The position numbers and the translations under genes were made by a program. The notes under the pieces were generated by a model, which made no database searches, was not told the DNA's origin, and saw only the letters and a program-made list of their open reading frames with translations. Below, in pieces: positions 25,236-34,991 of a stretch of 64,000 bases of DNA. Source of the stretch: Muribaculaceae bacterium (GTDB lineage Bacteria; Bacteroidota; Bacteroidia; Bacteroidales; Muribaculaceae); contig JAFQZK010000022.1 of the NCBI GenBank assembly GCA_017405965.1, positions 124,001-188,000 on the forward strand, written 5' to 3'. Numbering within the stretch: the first letter of the stretch is position 1; each line of letters starts with the position of its first letter.

Positions 25236-28200
25236 ATGCGTATGAAAAGATTCTATTCATTGCTTGCAGGTTTGCTGCTGATATCTACAGCGGCGCTTGC
25301 ACAGGTCACTGTCCACGGCACCGTGGTCGCTGCCAGCGACAACGAGCCTATCATCGGTGCGACTGTGACCGTAGTAGGCACCAAGACAGTGACGGCCACC
25401 GACCTGGACGGCCACTTTACTGTAACTGTGCCTAATGCAAACAGTCAACTGTACATCACGTTCATTGGCATGGCCCCTGCCACAGTGAAGGCCGAGAATG
25501 GTATGGTCGTGGAACTTTACGGCAACACCCAGGACCTCGACGAGGTGGTGGTGGTTGCTTATGGTACTGCCAAGAAGAGTGAGCTCACCGGTGCCGTGTC
25601 ACAGGTGACATCACAACAGATTGAGGCCCGCCCCGTGACCAGTGTCACCTCGGCACTGGAGGGCACCACGACCGGTCTGGTGGTCAACTCGACCTATGGC
25701 CAGCCCGGTAGCGACGCCTCGATCCGCATCCGCGGTTTCGCCTCGATCAACGGTAGCAACGAGCCCTTGTATGTCATCGACGGTGTACCCTTCGGTGGCA
25801 ACATCAGTGACTTGAACAGTGCCGATATCGAGAGCATCACCGTGTTGAAGGATGCAACCTCGGCAGCCCTGTACGGTAACCGTGCCGGTAATGGTGTTAT
25901 CATGATCAACACCAAGAAAGGCCGCAACGACAAGGCACGCATCAACGCATCAGTGATGATGGGTACCTACAACCGCGGTATTCCCGAGTATGACCGCATG
26001 GACGCCCGTCAGTGGATGAACGCCATGATGCAGAGCTACGTCCGCGAGTTTTACACTGCCGGCAACAGCGGTGGCAATCCACTCAGTTGGGAACAAGCCA
26101 TGAGCAGAGCCAACCAGGAGATCATCGGTTCCTATCTGCACTACAACATCTTCGACCAGCCCGACAATAACCTGTTCAGTGGTTACAAGCTGAGGAATGA
26201 TGCTAATATCAAGAGTAATATCGCCGATGACCTTGACTGGTTCAAGGCTGCTATCCGCAGCGGTTTCCGTCAGGAGTATAACATCAGTGGCGACGGTGGA
26301 ACCAAGAACGCAAACTACTACCTGGGTGTAGGTTACACCAAGGAGGATGGTTACACCCGCGAGTCTGGCTTTGAGCGCATCAGCGGTCGTGCACGCGTCA
26401 ACCTGGAGCCCAAGACCTGGTTCAAGATCGGTTTGAACCTTGCCGGTTCTCACCAGCTCACCAGCTTCCACAGCGATAGCGAGAACAGCTACAAGAACGC
26501 CTTCAGCTACTGCCGCAACATCGCGCCCATCTATCCTGTCCACCTGCACGACTTGAGCTCACCTAATGGTGACTACGTTCTGGACGAGGTAGGTAAGCAA
26601 GTCTATGACAGCGGTGAAGAATATACCCGTCCCCAGTACCCTGGCCGCCACTACCTGTGGGAGACCGAGCTGGATATGGACAAGACCTACCGCAACACCT
26701 TGGACGGTCAGGGCTATGTCACCTTTGTGCTGCCTTACGGATTCGACCTCACATTGAATGCCGACTTGAATGTGCGCAACACCGAGAACCGCGAGTATGA
26801 CAACGCCATCATCGGTGACGGTATGGGTAACAATGCCCGCACCAAGCGCACCATCTACCGTTACAAGAACTTCACCCTCCAGCAATTGCTGAACTGGAAC
26901 CAGACCTTTGCCGATCGCCACGCCTTTGAGGTGCTGCTCGGCCACGAGAACTACTACTACAAGTACAACTACCTGTATGGTTTCAAGGCTAACGAGACGC
27001 TGGCTGGCCACATCGACATGATCAACTTCTCGGACATCCAGAACTTGTATGACTACGAGAACAACGACCGCAGGGAGAGCTACCTGGGCCGTGTGCGCTA
27101 TGTCTTGGACAACAAGTATTCGGTTGAGGGCACCTTCCGTCGTGACGGTAGCTCGCGCTTCCATCCCGACCACCGCTGGGGTAACTTCTACAGCATCGGT
27201 GCCAGCTGGATCCTGAGCCGTGAGGAGTTCATCCGCAAGTATGACTGGATCAACAACCTGAAGTTCCGCGCCGCCTATGGTGAGGCCGCTAACGATCGTG
27301 CCGCTGACTATTACAGCTACATGGCACTGTATGACATCACCGTCAATGGTGGTATGGGTGCTCTGGTAAAGAGCCAGTTGACCAACGAGCTCCTCAGCTG
27401 GGAGTCGGTAAGGAACTTGAGCGTCGGTCTTGAAGGCCGTCTGTTCAACCGTCTGAACTTCAGCATCGAGTACTTCTCCAAGGGCTCGCACGACCTGATC
27501 TTCAGCCTCAACCAGCCGCTGTCGGCCGGTGCTACCAGCACCAGCAGCGCCGTGTCACAGGTACAAATCAACTTGGGTAACATGATGAACCGCGGCTTCG
27601 AGCTCTCGGCTGATGCCGACATCGTTAAGTTCAACGACTTCCGCTTCAACCTGGGCTTGAACCTTACCTACCTGAAGAACAAGATCACCAAGATGCCGGA
27701 CATCTACAATGTTGGCGACGAAAAGGATGAGTACACTGCAGGTTTGCAGAGCGGTCAGTACAACTACCGCAAGGGCCACTCGATGTACTCCTTCTACACC
27801 TATACCTATAAGGGTATCGACGACATGACCGGTAGGTCACTCTACACCTTCAACGATCATGACTTCTATGTACCCGGCATGCTGAAAGCCGGTGAGGACA
27901 TCACCAATCGCGAGGCTATCCCCGCCGATGAGTATGTTGTTATCGACGGCGTTCCCTATGTTTACAAGCCCGCTACCTATGGTAAGCGTGAGTGGCACGG
28001 CACTGCAGTGCCCAAGTTGTATGGCAGCTTCAATCCCACGATTGACTTCAAGAACTTCACGCTGGCAGCTATCTTCTCATTCCAGTTGGGTGGCAAGTGT
28101 ATCGACTGGACCTACCAGAGCTTGACCTCAATGGGTGGTACTCCCAGCGCCATCCATGCCGACATGACCAATGCCTGGACCAAGGACCTCGATGGCACCG

Positions 28201-28589
28201 CTGTTACCTACACCGAAGACCAGCTCAAGTCCATGACCGTGGGTACTGGTGACGATGCCTACGTGAACTATCCCGCCAACCGCCTCGATCCCAATGGCAC
28301 TCCCGCAGTCTTCTCGGGTGACAACAGCTATAACAGCGCTACCAGCGATCGCTACATCACCTCGTCGGACTACTTCATCGTTAAGAATATCGGCGTCACC
28401 TACCGCCTGCCGCGCTTCATCTTGAACAAGATTGGTTTCACCAATATCTCCCTCTCGGCCACCGTCGAGAACCTGTACACCAAGACTGCCCGCAAGGGTA
28501 TGAACGCCCAGCAGAACTTCAGCGGTTACGTGGGTGACTACCTGGTAACTCCGCGCGTATTCTCGTTCGGTTTGAAGTTTGGCTTCTAA
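25236..28589 (+). CDS. SusC/RagA-family TonB-dependent transporter (second locus)
   Basis: The 1117-residue outer-membrane protein has a signal peptide (STAALAQ), a carboxypeptidase-D-like domain (VTVHGTVVAASDNEPIIGATVTVVG), a TonB-box-like EVVVVAYGTAKKSE, the plug (ASIRIRGFASINGSNEPLYVIDGVPFGG, VLKDATSAALYGNRAGNGVIMINTKKG) and a barrel that ends PRVFSFGLKFGF. It pairs with the SusD-like protein 52 bases downstream. The ligand is not indicated: no glycoside hydrolase is in the same operon, and the nearest upstream gene encodes a phosphatase. Confidence 0.94.
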   Translation: MRMKRFYSLLAGLLLISTAALAQVTVHGTVVAASDNEPIIGATVTVVGTKTVTATDLDGHFTVTVPNANSQLYITFIGMAPATVKAENGMVVELYGNTQDLDEVVVVAYGTAKKSELTGAVSQVTSQQIEARPVTSVTSALEGTTTGLVVNSTYGQPGSDASIRIRGFASINGSNEPLYVIDGVPFGGNISDLNSADIESITVLKDATSAALYGNRAGNGVIMINTKKGRNDKARINASVMMGTYNRGIPEYDRMDARQWMNAMMQSYVREFYTAGNSGGNPLSWEQAMSRANQEIIGSYLHYNIFDQPDNNLFSGYKLRNDANIKSNIADDLDWFKAAIRSGFRQEYNISGDGGTKNANYYLGVGYTKEDGYTRESGFERISGRARVNLEPKTWFKIGLNLAGSHQLTSFHSDSENSYKNAFSYCRNIAPIYPVHLHDLSSPNGDYVLDEVGKQVYDSGEEYTRPQYPGRHYLWETELDMDKTYRNTLDGQGYVTFVLPYGFDLTLNADLNVRNTENREYDNAIIGDGMGNNARTKRTIYRYKNFTLQQLLNWNQTFADRHAFEVLLGHENYYYKYNYLYGFKANETLAGHIDMINFSDIQNLYDYENNDRRESYLGRVRYVLDNKYSVEGTFRRDGSSRFHPDHRWGNFYSIGASWILSREEFIRKYDWINNLKFRAAYGEAANDRAADYYSYMALYDITVNGGMGALVKSQLTNELLSWESVRNLSVGLEGRLFNRLNFSIEYFSKGSHDLIFSLNQPLSAGATSTSSAVSQVQINLGNMMNRGFELSADADIVKFNDFRFNLGLNLTYLKNKITKMPDIYNVGDEKDEYTAGLQSGQYNYRKGHSMYSFYTYTYKGIDDMTGRSLYTFNDHDFYVPGMLKAGEDITNREAIPADEYVVIDGVPYVYKPATYGKREWHGTAVPKLYGSFNPTIDFKNFTLAAIFSFQLGGKCIDWTYQSLTSMGGTPSAIHADMTNAWTKDLDGTAVTYTEDQLKSMTVGTGDDAYVNYPANRLDPNGTPAVFSGDNSYNSATSDRYITSSDYFIVKNIGVTYRLPRFILNKIGFTNISLSATVENLYTKTARKGMNAQQNFSGYVGDYLVTPRVFSFGLKFGF

Positions 28590-28641
28590 TCGCTCAGCTT
28601 ACCTACTTAACAATCGTTACATACATTAAACAGATAATATT

Positions 28642-30207
28642 ATGAAGATTTTAAAATATTTCCTGATTGCAGGTATTGTTGCGCTGGGCTTGTCCTCATG
28701 TTCTAAAGACTATCTGGACACCGCGCCTACTGCCGAGACCGGTACTGCAACCGCATTCGAGACAACCGATAACGTTAAGCTGGCCATCAATGGCTGCGCC
28801 CGTGTGATGATGAACCAGTACCTGAGCACTCAGGGTATGTGCGGCGAGGGCTGCATCAAGATGTGGTATGGCAACTATCCCGGTCAGGACTTCTTTGTGA
28901 ACCTCCCCGGTTGGGCTCTGCTCATCAACCAGAACAACCACGACACCCCCACCAGTTCTTATACCTACTATCCCTGGTTCTACTACTACAAGCTCATCAG
29001 CAACGCCAACAGTGTCATCTTGCACGTTGACGAGGCCGAAGGCATCGAGGCCGACAAGCAGTTCCTCAAAGCCCAGGGCTTGACTTTCCGCGCCTATGCC
29101 TACATGATGCTGGCTCAGATTTACTGCAAGCGTTGGGTGGACTCTGACAATGGCAGCTGCCCTGGCCTTGTACTCCGTCTGGACGAGAGCGTTGGCGAAC
29201 TGCCTCTGACATCGCTGGCCGATGCCTATGCTCAGATCTATGCCGACCTTGATGAGGCCATAAGCCTCTATCAGGCTTCGGGCCGTCACCGCGGTGCCGA
29301 TGAGTTCTTCCTGCCCGACATCGAGGTAGCCTATGCAACCTATGCCCGTGCAGCCCTCAACCGCTGTGACTGGAGCAACGCTTCCAAGTATGCTAAGCTG
29401 GCTCGCGCCAACTACCCGCTGATGAACAACACCCAGTTGATGAGCGACGGCTTCTGCACCCACAACAGCGAGTGGATCTGGGGTGGCTACAGTGCCAGCG
29501 ACCAGACGCTGTACTACTACAGCTACCATGCTTACATTGCCTATAACAGTAACGCAGGTAACGTGCGCAACTATCCCAAGTGCATCAACAGAGAGTTGTT
29601 CGAGAAGATTCCCGCAACCGACATTCGTCGTCAGTGGTGGCTCGATCCCACGGGTTACACCTACACCACCACGACTGGTGTGGCTGCCAACAGCACCCAG
29701 CTGGCAAAGGATACCCGTGTCAAATATCCCGACCTGCTGAGCAATGCCACCGTCTATGCCTACATGCAGTTCAAGGTTCGTTGCAACGACACCCCGGGTG
29801 TTGGTGAGCTCAACAACTTCCGCTCCAGCGAGATGCTGCTCATCGAGGCCGAGGCCGAACACATGATGGGTAACACCGGTGCCGCCCAAGCTGCTCTGAT
29901 TGCCCTGAACAAGACTTCGGGCCGCGATCCCGAGTACAGCTGCAGCAAGACCGGTACCGACCTGCTCAACGAGATCAAGCTCTATCGTCGCATTGAGCTG
30001 TGGGGCGAAGGCTTTGACTGGTTTGACCTGAAGCGCTGGAAAGACACCCTCGTTCGTCACACCTACGAGGACGGCGGTAACTTCCTGGCCACGCTGGCTG
30101 TAACCATCAAGCCCGAGGAGAAGAACGAGTGGCGTTATATGATTCCGACCCGCGAGACAGACTACAACAAGGCCGTTCGCGACGGTGTCATCACCCCCGC
30201 CGAATAA
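28642..30207 (+). CDS. RagB/SusD-family nutrient-binding lipoprotein (second locus)
   Basis: The 521-residue protein starts with a lipoprotein signal (VALGLSSCSKDYLDT, Cys20), the usual SusD opening, has KFLKAQ-type helical repeats (KQFLKAQGLTFRAYAYMMLAQIYCKRW) and ends with the family segment ELWGEGFDWFDLKRWKDTLVR and YMIPTRETDYN. It would form the surface lid of the preceding SusC protein. A strong terminator follows, so the operon holds only these two genes. Confidence 0.93.
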   Translation: MKILKYFLIAGIVALGLSSCSKDYLDTAPTAETGTATAFETTDNVKLAINGCARVMMNQYLSTQGMCGEGCIKMWYGNYPGQDFFVNLPGWALLINQNNHDTPTSSYTYYPWFYYYKLISNANSVILHVDEAEGIEADKQFLKAQGLTFRAYAYMMLAQIYCKRWVDSDNGSCPGLVLRLDESVGELPLTSLADAYAQIYADLDEAISLYQASGRHRGADEFFLPDIEVAYATYARAALNRCDWSNASKYAKLARANYPLMNNTQLMSDGFCTHNSEWIWGGYSASDQTLYYYSYHAYIAYNSNAGNVRNYPKCINRELFEKIPATDIRRQWWLDPTGYTYTTTTGVAANSTQLAKDTRVKYPDLLSNATVYAYMQFKVRCNDTPGVGELNNFRSSEMLLIEAEAEHMMGNTGAAQAALIALNKTSGRDPEYSCSKTGTDLLNEIKLYRRIELWGEGFDWFDLKRWKDTLVRHTYEDGGNFLATLAVTIKPEEKNEWRYMIPTRETDYNKAVRDGVITPAE

Positions 30208-30264
30208 AAAACCGTGATTTTTAGACAACAGACACAACCTGTTGACAACTGAAACAAACTGATC

Positions 30265-30305
30265 AATCAGTGCCGACGCATCCCCGCGCCGGCACTGATT
30301 TTCTT
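30265..30305 (+). terminator. Rho-independent terminator of the second susCD operon
   Basis: AATCAGTGCCG pairs with CGGCACTGATT with further GC pairs inside, followed by TTTTC. It lies 58 bases after the susD-like stop. Confidence 0.9.
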
Positions 30306-30378
30306 AATACACCCGGTAATAATAAAAAACATCGGATGAAAAACAGGGGAAATAACGTCTTCATTAACGAGAAAATAG

Positions 30379-30386
30379 TAACTTTG
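30379..30386 (+). promoter_or_regulatory. -7 box for the Xaa-Pro aminopeptidase gene
   Basis: TAACTTTG fits the consensus and lies 43 bases before the ATG at 30429. It excludes in-frame start codons further upstream. Confidence 0.6.
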
Positions 30387-30428
30387 CAGGATTGTAAAAA
30401 AGAGAACAAACAACAAATACCAATAACA

Positions 30429-32213
30429 ATGAGTAGAGAGACTTATCCTCATCTTGAAGCGCTGCGCGAGGAGATGCGCCGCCTGAACGTCGATGCTGTC
30501 ATCATTCCCGGCACCGACCCGCACCAGAGTGAATACATCTGTGACCACTGGAAATTCCGTGACTGGATATGTGGTTTCACGGGCAGTAACGGCACCGCCG
30601 TGGTGACCCTTGACCAGGCCGCCCTGTGGACCGATTCCCGCTATTTCCTGCAGGCCGAAATCGAGTTGGCCGACAGCGGCTTCGTGATGATGAAGGAGAA
30701 TATGGGCAACGACCCCACCATCCACGAGTGGCTGCTCCAAGTCCTCAAGGAAGATTCGGTCATCGCCATCGACGGGCGACTGTACAGTGCTCAGGATGCC
30801 AACCAGTTGGAGCGCTTCTGTGGCGAAAACGGCTTCATGCTTGCTACCGAGTTCTATCCTGCCGACAAGATCTGGACCGACCGTCCCGCACGTCCCAGCG
30901 AGCCTGCCTTCGTCCACGACGTGCAGTATGCCGGCGAAGAGGCCAGTGTCAAAATCGAGCGTCTGCTCAAGGTGCTCGAGGATAACGATGCCACTGCCAT
31001 GCTGGTGACAGCCCTCGACGACATCGCCTGGCTGCTGAACCTGCGCGGCAACGACGTGGCCTTCACGCCAGTCGCCATCGCCTTTGCCTACATTTCGGAG
31101 CACAACAAGGAACTCTTCATCGACGAGAACAAGGTGACCGACGAGGTGCGCCAGCACCTCAAGTCATGCGGCGTGAGGGTGCGCGACTATGACGACATTG
31201 TCCGTTTCCTGGAGCGCGTGAGCGAGCACGAGGTGGTACTCATCGACCCCAACCGCGTGAGCGACACGCTGGCCAACGCCCTGCCCTGCCAGAAAGTTTA
31301 CTTCCGCTCCCCCATCACCGACCTCAAGTGCATCAAGAACGAGGTGCAGATCGACGGTTTCCGTCACGCGATGGAACGCGACGGCGCCGCCCTCGTGCGC
31401 TTGTTCAAGTGGATTGAGGAAGAGGCTCCCAAGGGTTCCATCAACGAGGTGGACGTGTGGAACAAGGGCATGGAATTCCGTGCCATGGGTGACATGTATC
31501 ATGAGGACAGCTTCGCCATGATCTGCGGTTACAAGGAGCACGGCGCCATCGTCCACTATGAGGCTACCGACGAGAGCGCCTCGACGCTGCATGGCGAGGG
31601 CATCCTGCTCGTGGACAGCGGCGGCCAGTACATGGACGGCACCACCGACATCACCCGCACCGTCACCTTGGGCAACCCCACGGCACAGGAGAAACACGAT
31701 TTCACCCTCGTACTCAAGGGACACCTGGCCCTGCAACGTGCCAAGTTCCCCGTGGGCACCACGGGTTGCCAGCTTGACGTGCTCGCCCGACTGCCGCTGT
31801 GGCAAGAGGCCATGACCTACGGTCACGGTACGGGTCACGGCGTGGGCCATTTCCTGGGTTGCCACGAGGGTCCGCAGAGCATTCGCACCAACTTCGTCAA
31901 CGTAGCCCTTCAACCCGGCATGATCACCAGCAACGAGCCCGGCCTGTACAAGACCGGTGAATACGGCATCCGCACCGAGAACCTGCTGCTGTGTGTCGAG
32001 GCCGAGAAGACCGAGGACTTCGGTGATTTCCTCGCCTTTGAGCCGCTGACGCTCTTCCCCTACGACCTGCAACTGATCGACCGCACGATGCTCACAGCCG
32101 AAGAAGTAGCTCAGATCAACGACTATCACCGCATGGTGCGCGAGCGCATCACTCCGCTACTCAATGCCGACGAGGCCGCCTGGCTCGCCGCCAAGACCAA
32201 GGAAATCAACTAA
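30429..32213 (+). CDS. pepP: Xaa-Pro aminopeptidase, M24 family
   Basis: The cytosolic metallopeptidase (594 residues) removes N-terminal residues that precede proline. It has two creatinase-like N-terminal domains (MSRETYPHLEALREEM, IIPGTDPHQSEYI, GFTGSNGTAVVT) and a C-terminal pita-bread domain with the metal ligands in LLVDSGGQYMDGTTDITRT (two Asp), GHGTGHGVGHFLGCHE (His) and TSNEPGLYKTGEYGIRTEN (two Glu). The start at 30429 is chosen because the -7 box at 30379 lies inside a longer upstream frame. A heptamer array fills the gap to the next gene, which may be co-transcribed. Confidence 0.9.
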   Translation: MSRETYPHLEALREEMRRLNVDAVIIPGTDPHQSEYICDHWKFRDWICGFTGSNGTAVVTLDQAALWTDSRYFLQAEIELADSGFVMMKENMGNDPTIHEWLLQVLKEDSVIAIDGRLYSAQDANQLERFCGENGFMLATEFYPADKIWTDRPARPSEPAFVHDVQYAGEEASVKIERLLKVLEDNDATAMLVTALDDIAWLLNLRGNDVAFTPVAIAFAYISEHNKELFIDENKVTDEVRQHLKSCGVRVRDYDDIVRFLERVSEHEVVLIDPNRVSDTLANALPCQKVYFRSPITDLKCIKNEVQIDGFRHAMERDGAALVRLFKWIEEEAPKGSINEVDVWNKGMEFRAMGDMYHEDSFAMICGYKEHGAIVHYEATDESASTLHGEGILLVDSGGQYMDGTTDITRTVTLGNPTAQEKHDFTLVLKGHLALQRAKFPVGTTGCQLDVLARLPLWQEAMTYGHGTGHGVGHFLGCHEGPQSIRTNFVNVALQPGMITSNEPGLYKTGEYGIRTENLLLCVEAEKTEDFGDFLAFEPLTLFPYDLQLIDRTMLTAEEVAQINDYHRMVRERITPLLNADEAAWLAAKTKEIN

Positions 32214-32237
32214 AACTCAAACCAACAGTACAATAAT

Positions 32238-32284
32238 CTATTAACTATTAACTATTAACTGTTCTCTGTTAACTGTTAACTATA
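32238..32284. repeat. Heptanucleotide array (CTATTAA/CTGTTAA) up to a start codon
   Basis: Six to seven 7-base units, three CTATTAA followed by CTGTTCT and two CTGTTAA, run directly into the ATG at 32285. On the other strand these are the same AGTTAAC-type units as at 12373 and 56171. Confidence 0.8.
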
Positions 32285-32803
32285 ATGGCTATCATCAAGA
32301 AAGTAAGGGGCTTTGAGCCCAAAATCGGAGAGAACTGCTTCCTGGCCGACAATGCCGTCGTCGTGGGCGACGTGACCATGGGCAGGGATTGCAGTATCTG
32401 GTTCAATGCCGTACTGCGTGGCGACGTGAACACCATCACCATCGGCAATCGCGTCAACATCCAGGACAACGCGGTAATACACACCCTGTACGAGAAATCG
32501 GTCACCGAAATCGGCAACGACGTGTCCATCGGCCACAACGTGGTCGTACACGGCGCCAAAATCTGCGACATGGCCCTTATCGGCATGGGCAGCATCATTC
32601 TGGATCATGCCGAAATCGGTGAGGGCGCCATCATTGCTGCCGGCAGCGTCGTGCTTGGCGGCACCAAGGTAGGCCCCCACGAGTTGTGGGCTGGCAGCCC
32701 GGCGAAGTTCAAGAAGATGGTTGACCCCAAACAGGCCAGCGAAATCAACGTGAAAATCGCCAAGAACTACCTGATGTACTCGACATGGTATGACGAAGAT
32801 TAG
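32285..32803 (+). CDS. Gamma-carbonic anhydrase-like hexapeptide-repeat protein
   Basis: The 172-residue protein is a left-handed beta-helix of the YrdA/PaaY/gamma-carbonic anhydrase group. It shows hexapeptide repeats (ADNAVVVGDVTMGRDCSIWFNAVLRGDV split over turns) and the three zinc-binding histidines expected of the group in NAVIHT and IGHNVVVHG. Proteins of this type are trimers that bind zinc; some hydrate CO2, but many have no proven activity. It follows pepP by 71 bases filled with heptamer repeats. Its stop codon TAG is itself the start of another heptamer array. Confidence 0.87.
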   Translation: MAIIKKVRGFEPKIGENCFLADNAVVVGDVTMGRDCSIWFNAVLRGDVNTITIGNRVNIQDNAVIHTLYEKSVTEIGNDVSIGHNVVVHGAKICDMALIGMGSIILDHAEIGEGAIIAAGSVVLGGTKVGPHELWAGSPAKFKKMVDPKQASEINVKIAKNYLMYSTWYDED

Positions 32804-32845
32804 TTACTAGTTACTAGTCCTTAGTTTCTAGTTTCTAGTTACTTA
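32804..32845. repeat. Heptanucleotide array (TTACTAG/TTTCTAG) directly after a stop codon
   Basis: Six 7-base units (TTACTAG twice, TCCTTAG, TTTCTAG twice, TTACTTA) begin at the base after the stop codon. The complement is the ACTARRR family also seen at 53370, 54871 and 56242. Confidence 0.8.
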
Positions 32846-32867
32846 ATAAGCATAATCAAAATTCAGG

Positions 32868-34799
32868 ATGAAAAAGTATATACAATTAACATGGCTGCTG
32901 CTCGTGCTGGCTGTTGTACCGGCACGGGCCTCCATCTATATGGTTGGAAACAACCCCTTTGGCGACTGGAATCCCGGCAATGGCGTCGAGATGACCGACA
33001 AGGGCAACGGCATCTACTCGCTGACGGTCAACATCAGCGGGACGGTGTGGTTTGTGTTCGCCGACGGGCAGAGCAGCGACTGGAACGTTTTCAACGCCAA
33101 CTACCGCTACGGCCCTAATGGCAACGGCAGCCAGGAGGTGACCGTGGGGCCGTCTTACACGACTCAAAAGAGCAACAACAACCACTCCTACAAGTTCACG
33201 GGTGGCGGCATGGATTACACGTTCACGTTCAACCTTAACAACCTCACTTTCAGCGTCAAGGAGTATGAGGAACCTCCCCTGCCCGACCCGTTCTCCCTGC
33301 AAGTGGGCGACGTGAACGGCGACGGAGAGATCAACATTTCGGATGTCAATGCTTTGATCAACATTCTGCTGGGCAGCTTTGCCAACTATGACACACGCCA
33401 ACGCAGCGACGTGAACTACGACGAAGAGGTCAACATCAGCGACATCAACCTGTTGATCAACTTCCTGTTAGGCGGAAAATTCCCCGAACGGATCAAAGAA
33501 GGATATGACTATGTGTGGGACGACGATGTCATCCCCGAGATACATATCGAGGTGAGCCTCGACGAGTGGAACAGGCTGCTGGCACTGTATGATGCCAATG
33601 CGTTCACGACCCAGTATGTCAAGGCAAACATCTCATTTGAAAAGGACGGCGAGACCACTGTCATCGACGACGTGGGATTGCGCCTCAAGGGCAACACATC
33701 GCGCCGTCGACCGGAGAATTGGTACGGTGAGACGCATCATCGCAACAACACCGACTGGCATCATGCCCACTTCGGGGTGAACCTGCGCAAGTATGTCGAA
33801 GACGACATCCATACCATCCAGGGGGTGCGCAAACTGCACCTCAAGTGGTTCAAGGACGACCCCGCCTATGTGCGTGAGAAATTCTGTTATGACTTGTTCA
33901 AGAGGGCCGGTGTGTGGACAGCGATACGCGATATTTACTGCCGCCTGTGGATTCATGTCGAAGGTGACAGCCAAGAAGCCTATTATGGTGTGTATGAGTT
34001 GTTGGAACCCATCGACAAGCGTTACCTGAAGGACCGAAAAGACCGTTTCGGCTCCAACGACGGCTACCTGTGGAAATGCCGTAACGGCGCTGCAGGACTC
34101 AATAATCCCAACGGTGACATCTGGTATGACGACGATACCGACGACCGCCATGCCTACACGCTCGAGACCAAGGTCGAAGAGTTTGAAAACGCCCGTGCAC
34201 AACTGGTGAATTTCATGGGTCGCGTCTGCAACCTGAGCGACAACGCATTCTACACCTGGATTCAGCAGGCTACCGATGTGGATCTGCTGCTCAAAACCTA
34301 TGCCGTCAATGTCGCCTTAGGCATGTGGGACGACTATTGGAACAATGCCAACAACTACTACATCTACTTCAACGGCACAGAGTTGACAGGCTACAAGTTC
34401 TTCTTCATCCCCTACGATTACGACAATACATTGGGCACCAGTATGCGCACCGGCAATCAGGACGATGCCGGGCGTCAAGACCCGCTTCATTGGGGCCGTG
34501 ACAACAATCCGCTCATTGCACGCATACTCAAGTTCGATGATTTCAAGGCCAAGTATGTCGCCTACCTCAAGGAACTGGTCGATGCCAGGAATGCACTGAT
34601 GGATCGCGCCTCGTCACAGGCCCGCATCCGCGCATGGCAACAACGCATCGAGCAATATGTCAACAACGACACGGGCGAGGAAACCGTCATCGAGGACAAA
34701 CCCGCCTCGTGGGGCAACCACAGCGAGTACAACCTGTTGAAGAACAACAGCGACAACTTTTTCAACGCCAAAGCCGCCAGCATCAACGCCCTCCAATAA
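32868..34799 (+). CDS. Secreted CotH-family protein with SusE/F-like N-domain and central dockerin-like module
   Basis: The 643-residue protein has a signal peptide (VVPARAS), then a beta-sandwich like those in SusE/SusF (IYMVGNNPFGDWNPGNGVEM, residues 23-132), two dockerin-like units at 147-203 (GDVNGDGEINISDVNALIN and SDVNYDEEVNISDINLLIN), and a CotH domain (VGLRLKGNTSRRRP, LHLKWFKDDPAYVREKFCYDL, YYGVYELLEPIDKRYL, FFIPYDYDNTLGTS). The dockerin lies between two domains, unlike the terminal position in other proteins here. A surface role is likely; kinase activity and target are unknown. It converges on dnaX. Confidence 0.82.
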   Translation: MKKYIQLTWLLLVLAVVPARASIYMVGNNPFGDWNPGNGVEMTDKGNGIYSLTVNISGTVWFVFADGQSSDWNVFNANYRYGPNGNGSQEVTVGPSYTTQKSNNNHSYKFTGGGMDYTFTFNLNNLTFSVKEYEEPPLPDPFSLQVGDVNGDGEINISDVNALINILLGSFANYDTRQRSDVNYDEEVNISDINLLINFLLGGKFPERIKEGYDYVWDDDVIPEIHIEVSLDEWNRLLALYDANAFTTQYVKANISFEKDGETTVIDDVGLRLKGNTSRRRPENWYGETHHRNNTDWHHAHFGVNLRKYVEDDIHTIQGVRKLHLKWFKDDPAYVREKFCYDLFKRAGVWTAIRDIYCRLWIHVEGDSQEAYYGVYELLEPIDKRYLKDRKDRFGSNDGYLWKCRNGAAGLNNPNGDIWYDDDTDDRHAYTLETKVEEFENARAQLVNFMGRVCNLSDNAFYTWIQQATDVDLLLKTYAVNVALGMWDDYWNNANNYYIYFNGTELTGYKFFFIPYDYDNTLGTSMRTGNQDDAGRQDPLHWGRDNNPLIARILKFDDFKAKYVAYLKELVDARNALMDRASSQARIRAWQQRIEQYVNNDTGEETVIEDKPASWGNHSEYNLLKNNSDNFFNAKAASINALQ

Positions 34800-34839
34800 G
34801 GTGGCAATAACTCAAGTGGGTGTGTCATAATTGTTTAGC

Positions 34840-34865
34840 AAAAAAATAACCGCCCTAGCGGGCGG
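34840..34865 (-). terminator. Terminator of dnaX
   Basis: Read on the minus strand, CCGCCC pairs with GGGCGG around a four-base loop and is followed by TTATTTTTTT. Confidence 0.8.
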
Positions 34866-34922
34866 GAAATTATTCAAATTGAAATAACTTTGCTTAATTT
34901 TATATGTAATTTGAATAATTTC

Positions 34923-34944
34923 CCGTGCGTAGCACGGTTTTTTT
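34923..34944 (+). terminator. Terminator of the second CotH gene
   Basis: CCGTGC pairs with GCACGG around a three-base loop and is followed by seven T residues. Confidence 0.8.
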
Positions 34945-34991
34945 GCGACGTTGATTTTTGACACACCCGTTTATTATTCGCTGGACATGTA

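Larger units (their letters stand above)
34818..34968. repeat. Nested inverted-repeat block between convergent genes
   Basis: GGGTGTGTCA (34818-34827) is inverted at 34959-34968, and a 17-base arm GGGAAATTATTCAAATT (34864-34880) is inverted exactly at 34908-34924. Two intrinsic terminators, one per strand, lie at 34840-34865 and 34923-34944. The loop between the 17-base arms contains a -7-like TAACTTTG (34885-34892). Confidence 0.75.

Noticed and set aside
30270-30428. Longer N-terminus for the Xaa-Pro aminopeptidase
   Set aside because: It would include the upstream operon terminator and the -7 box at 30379.
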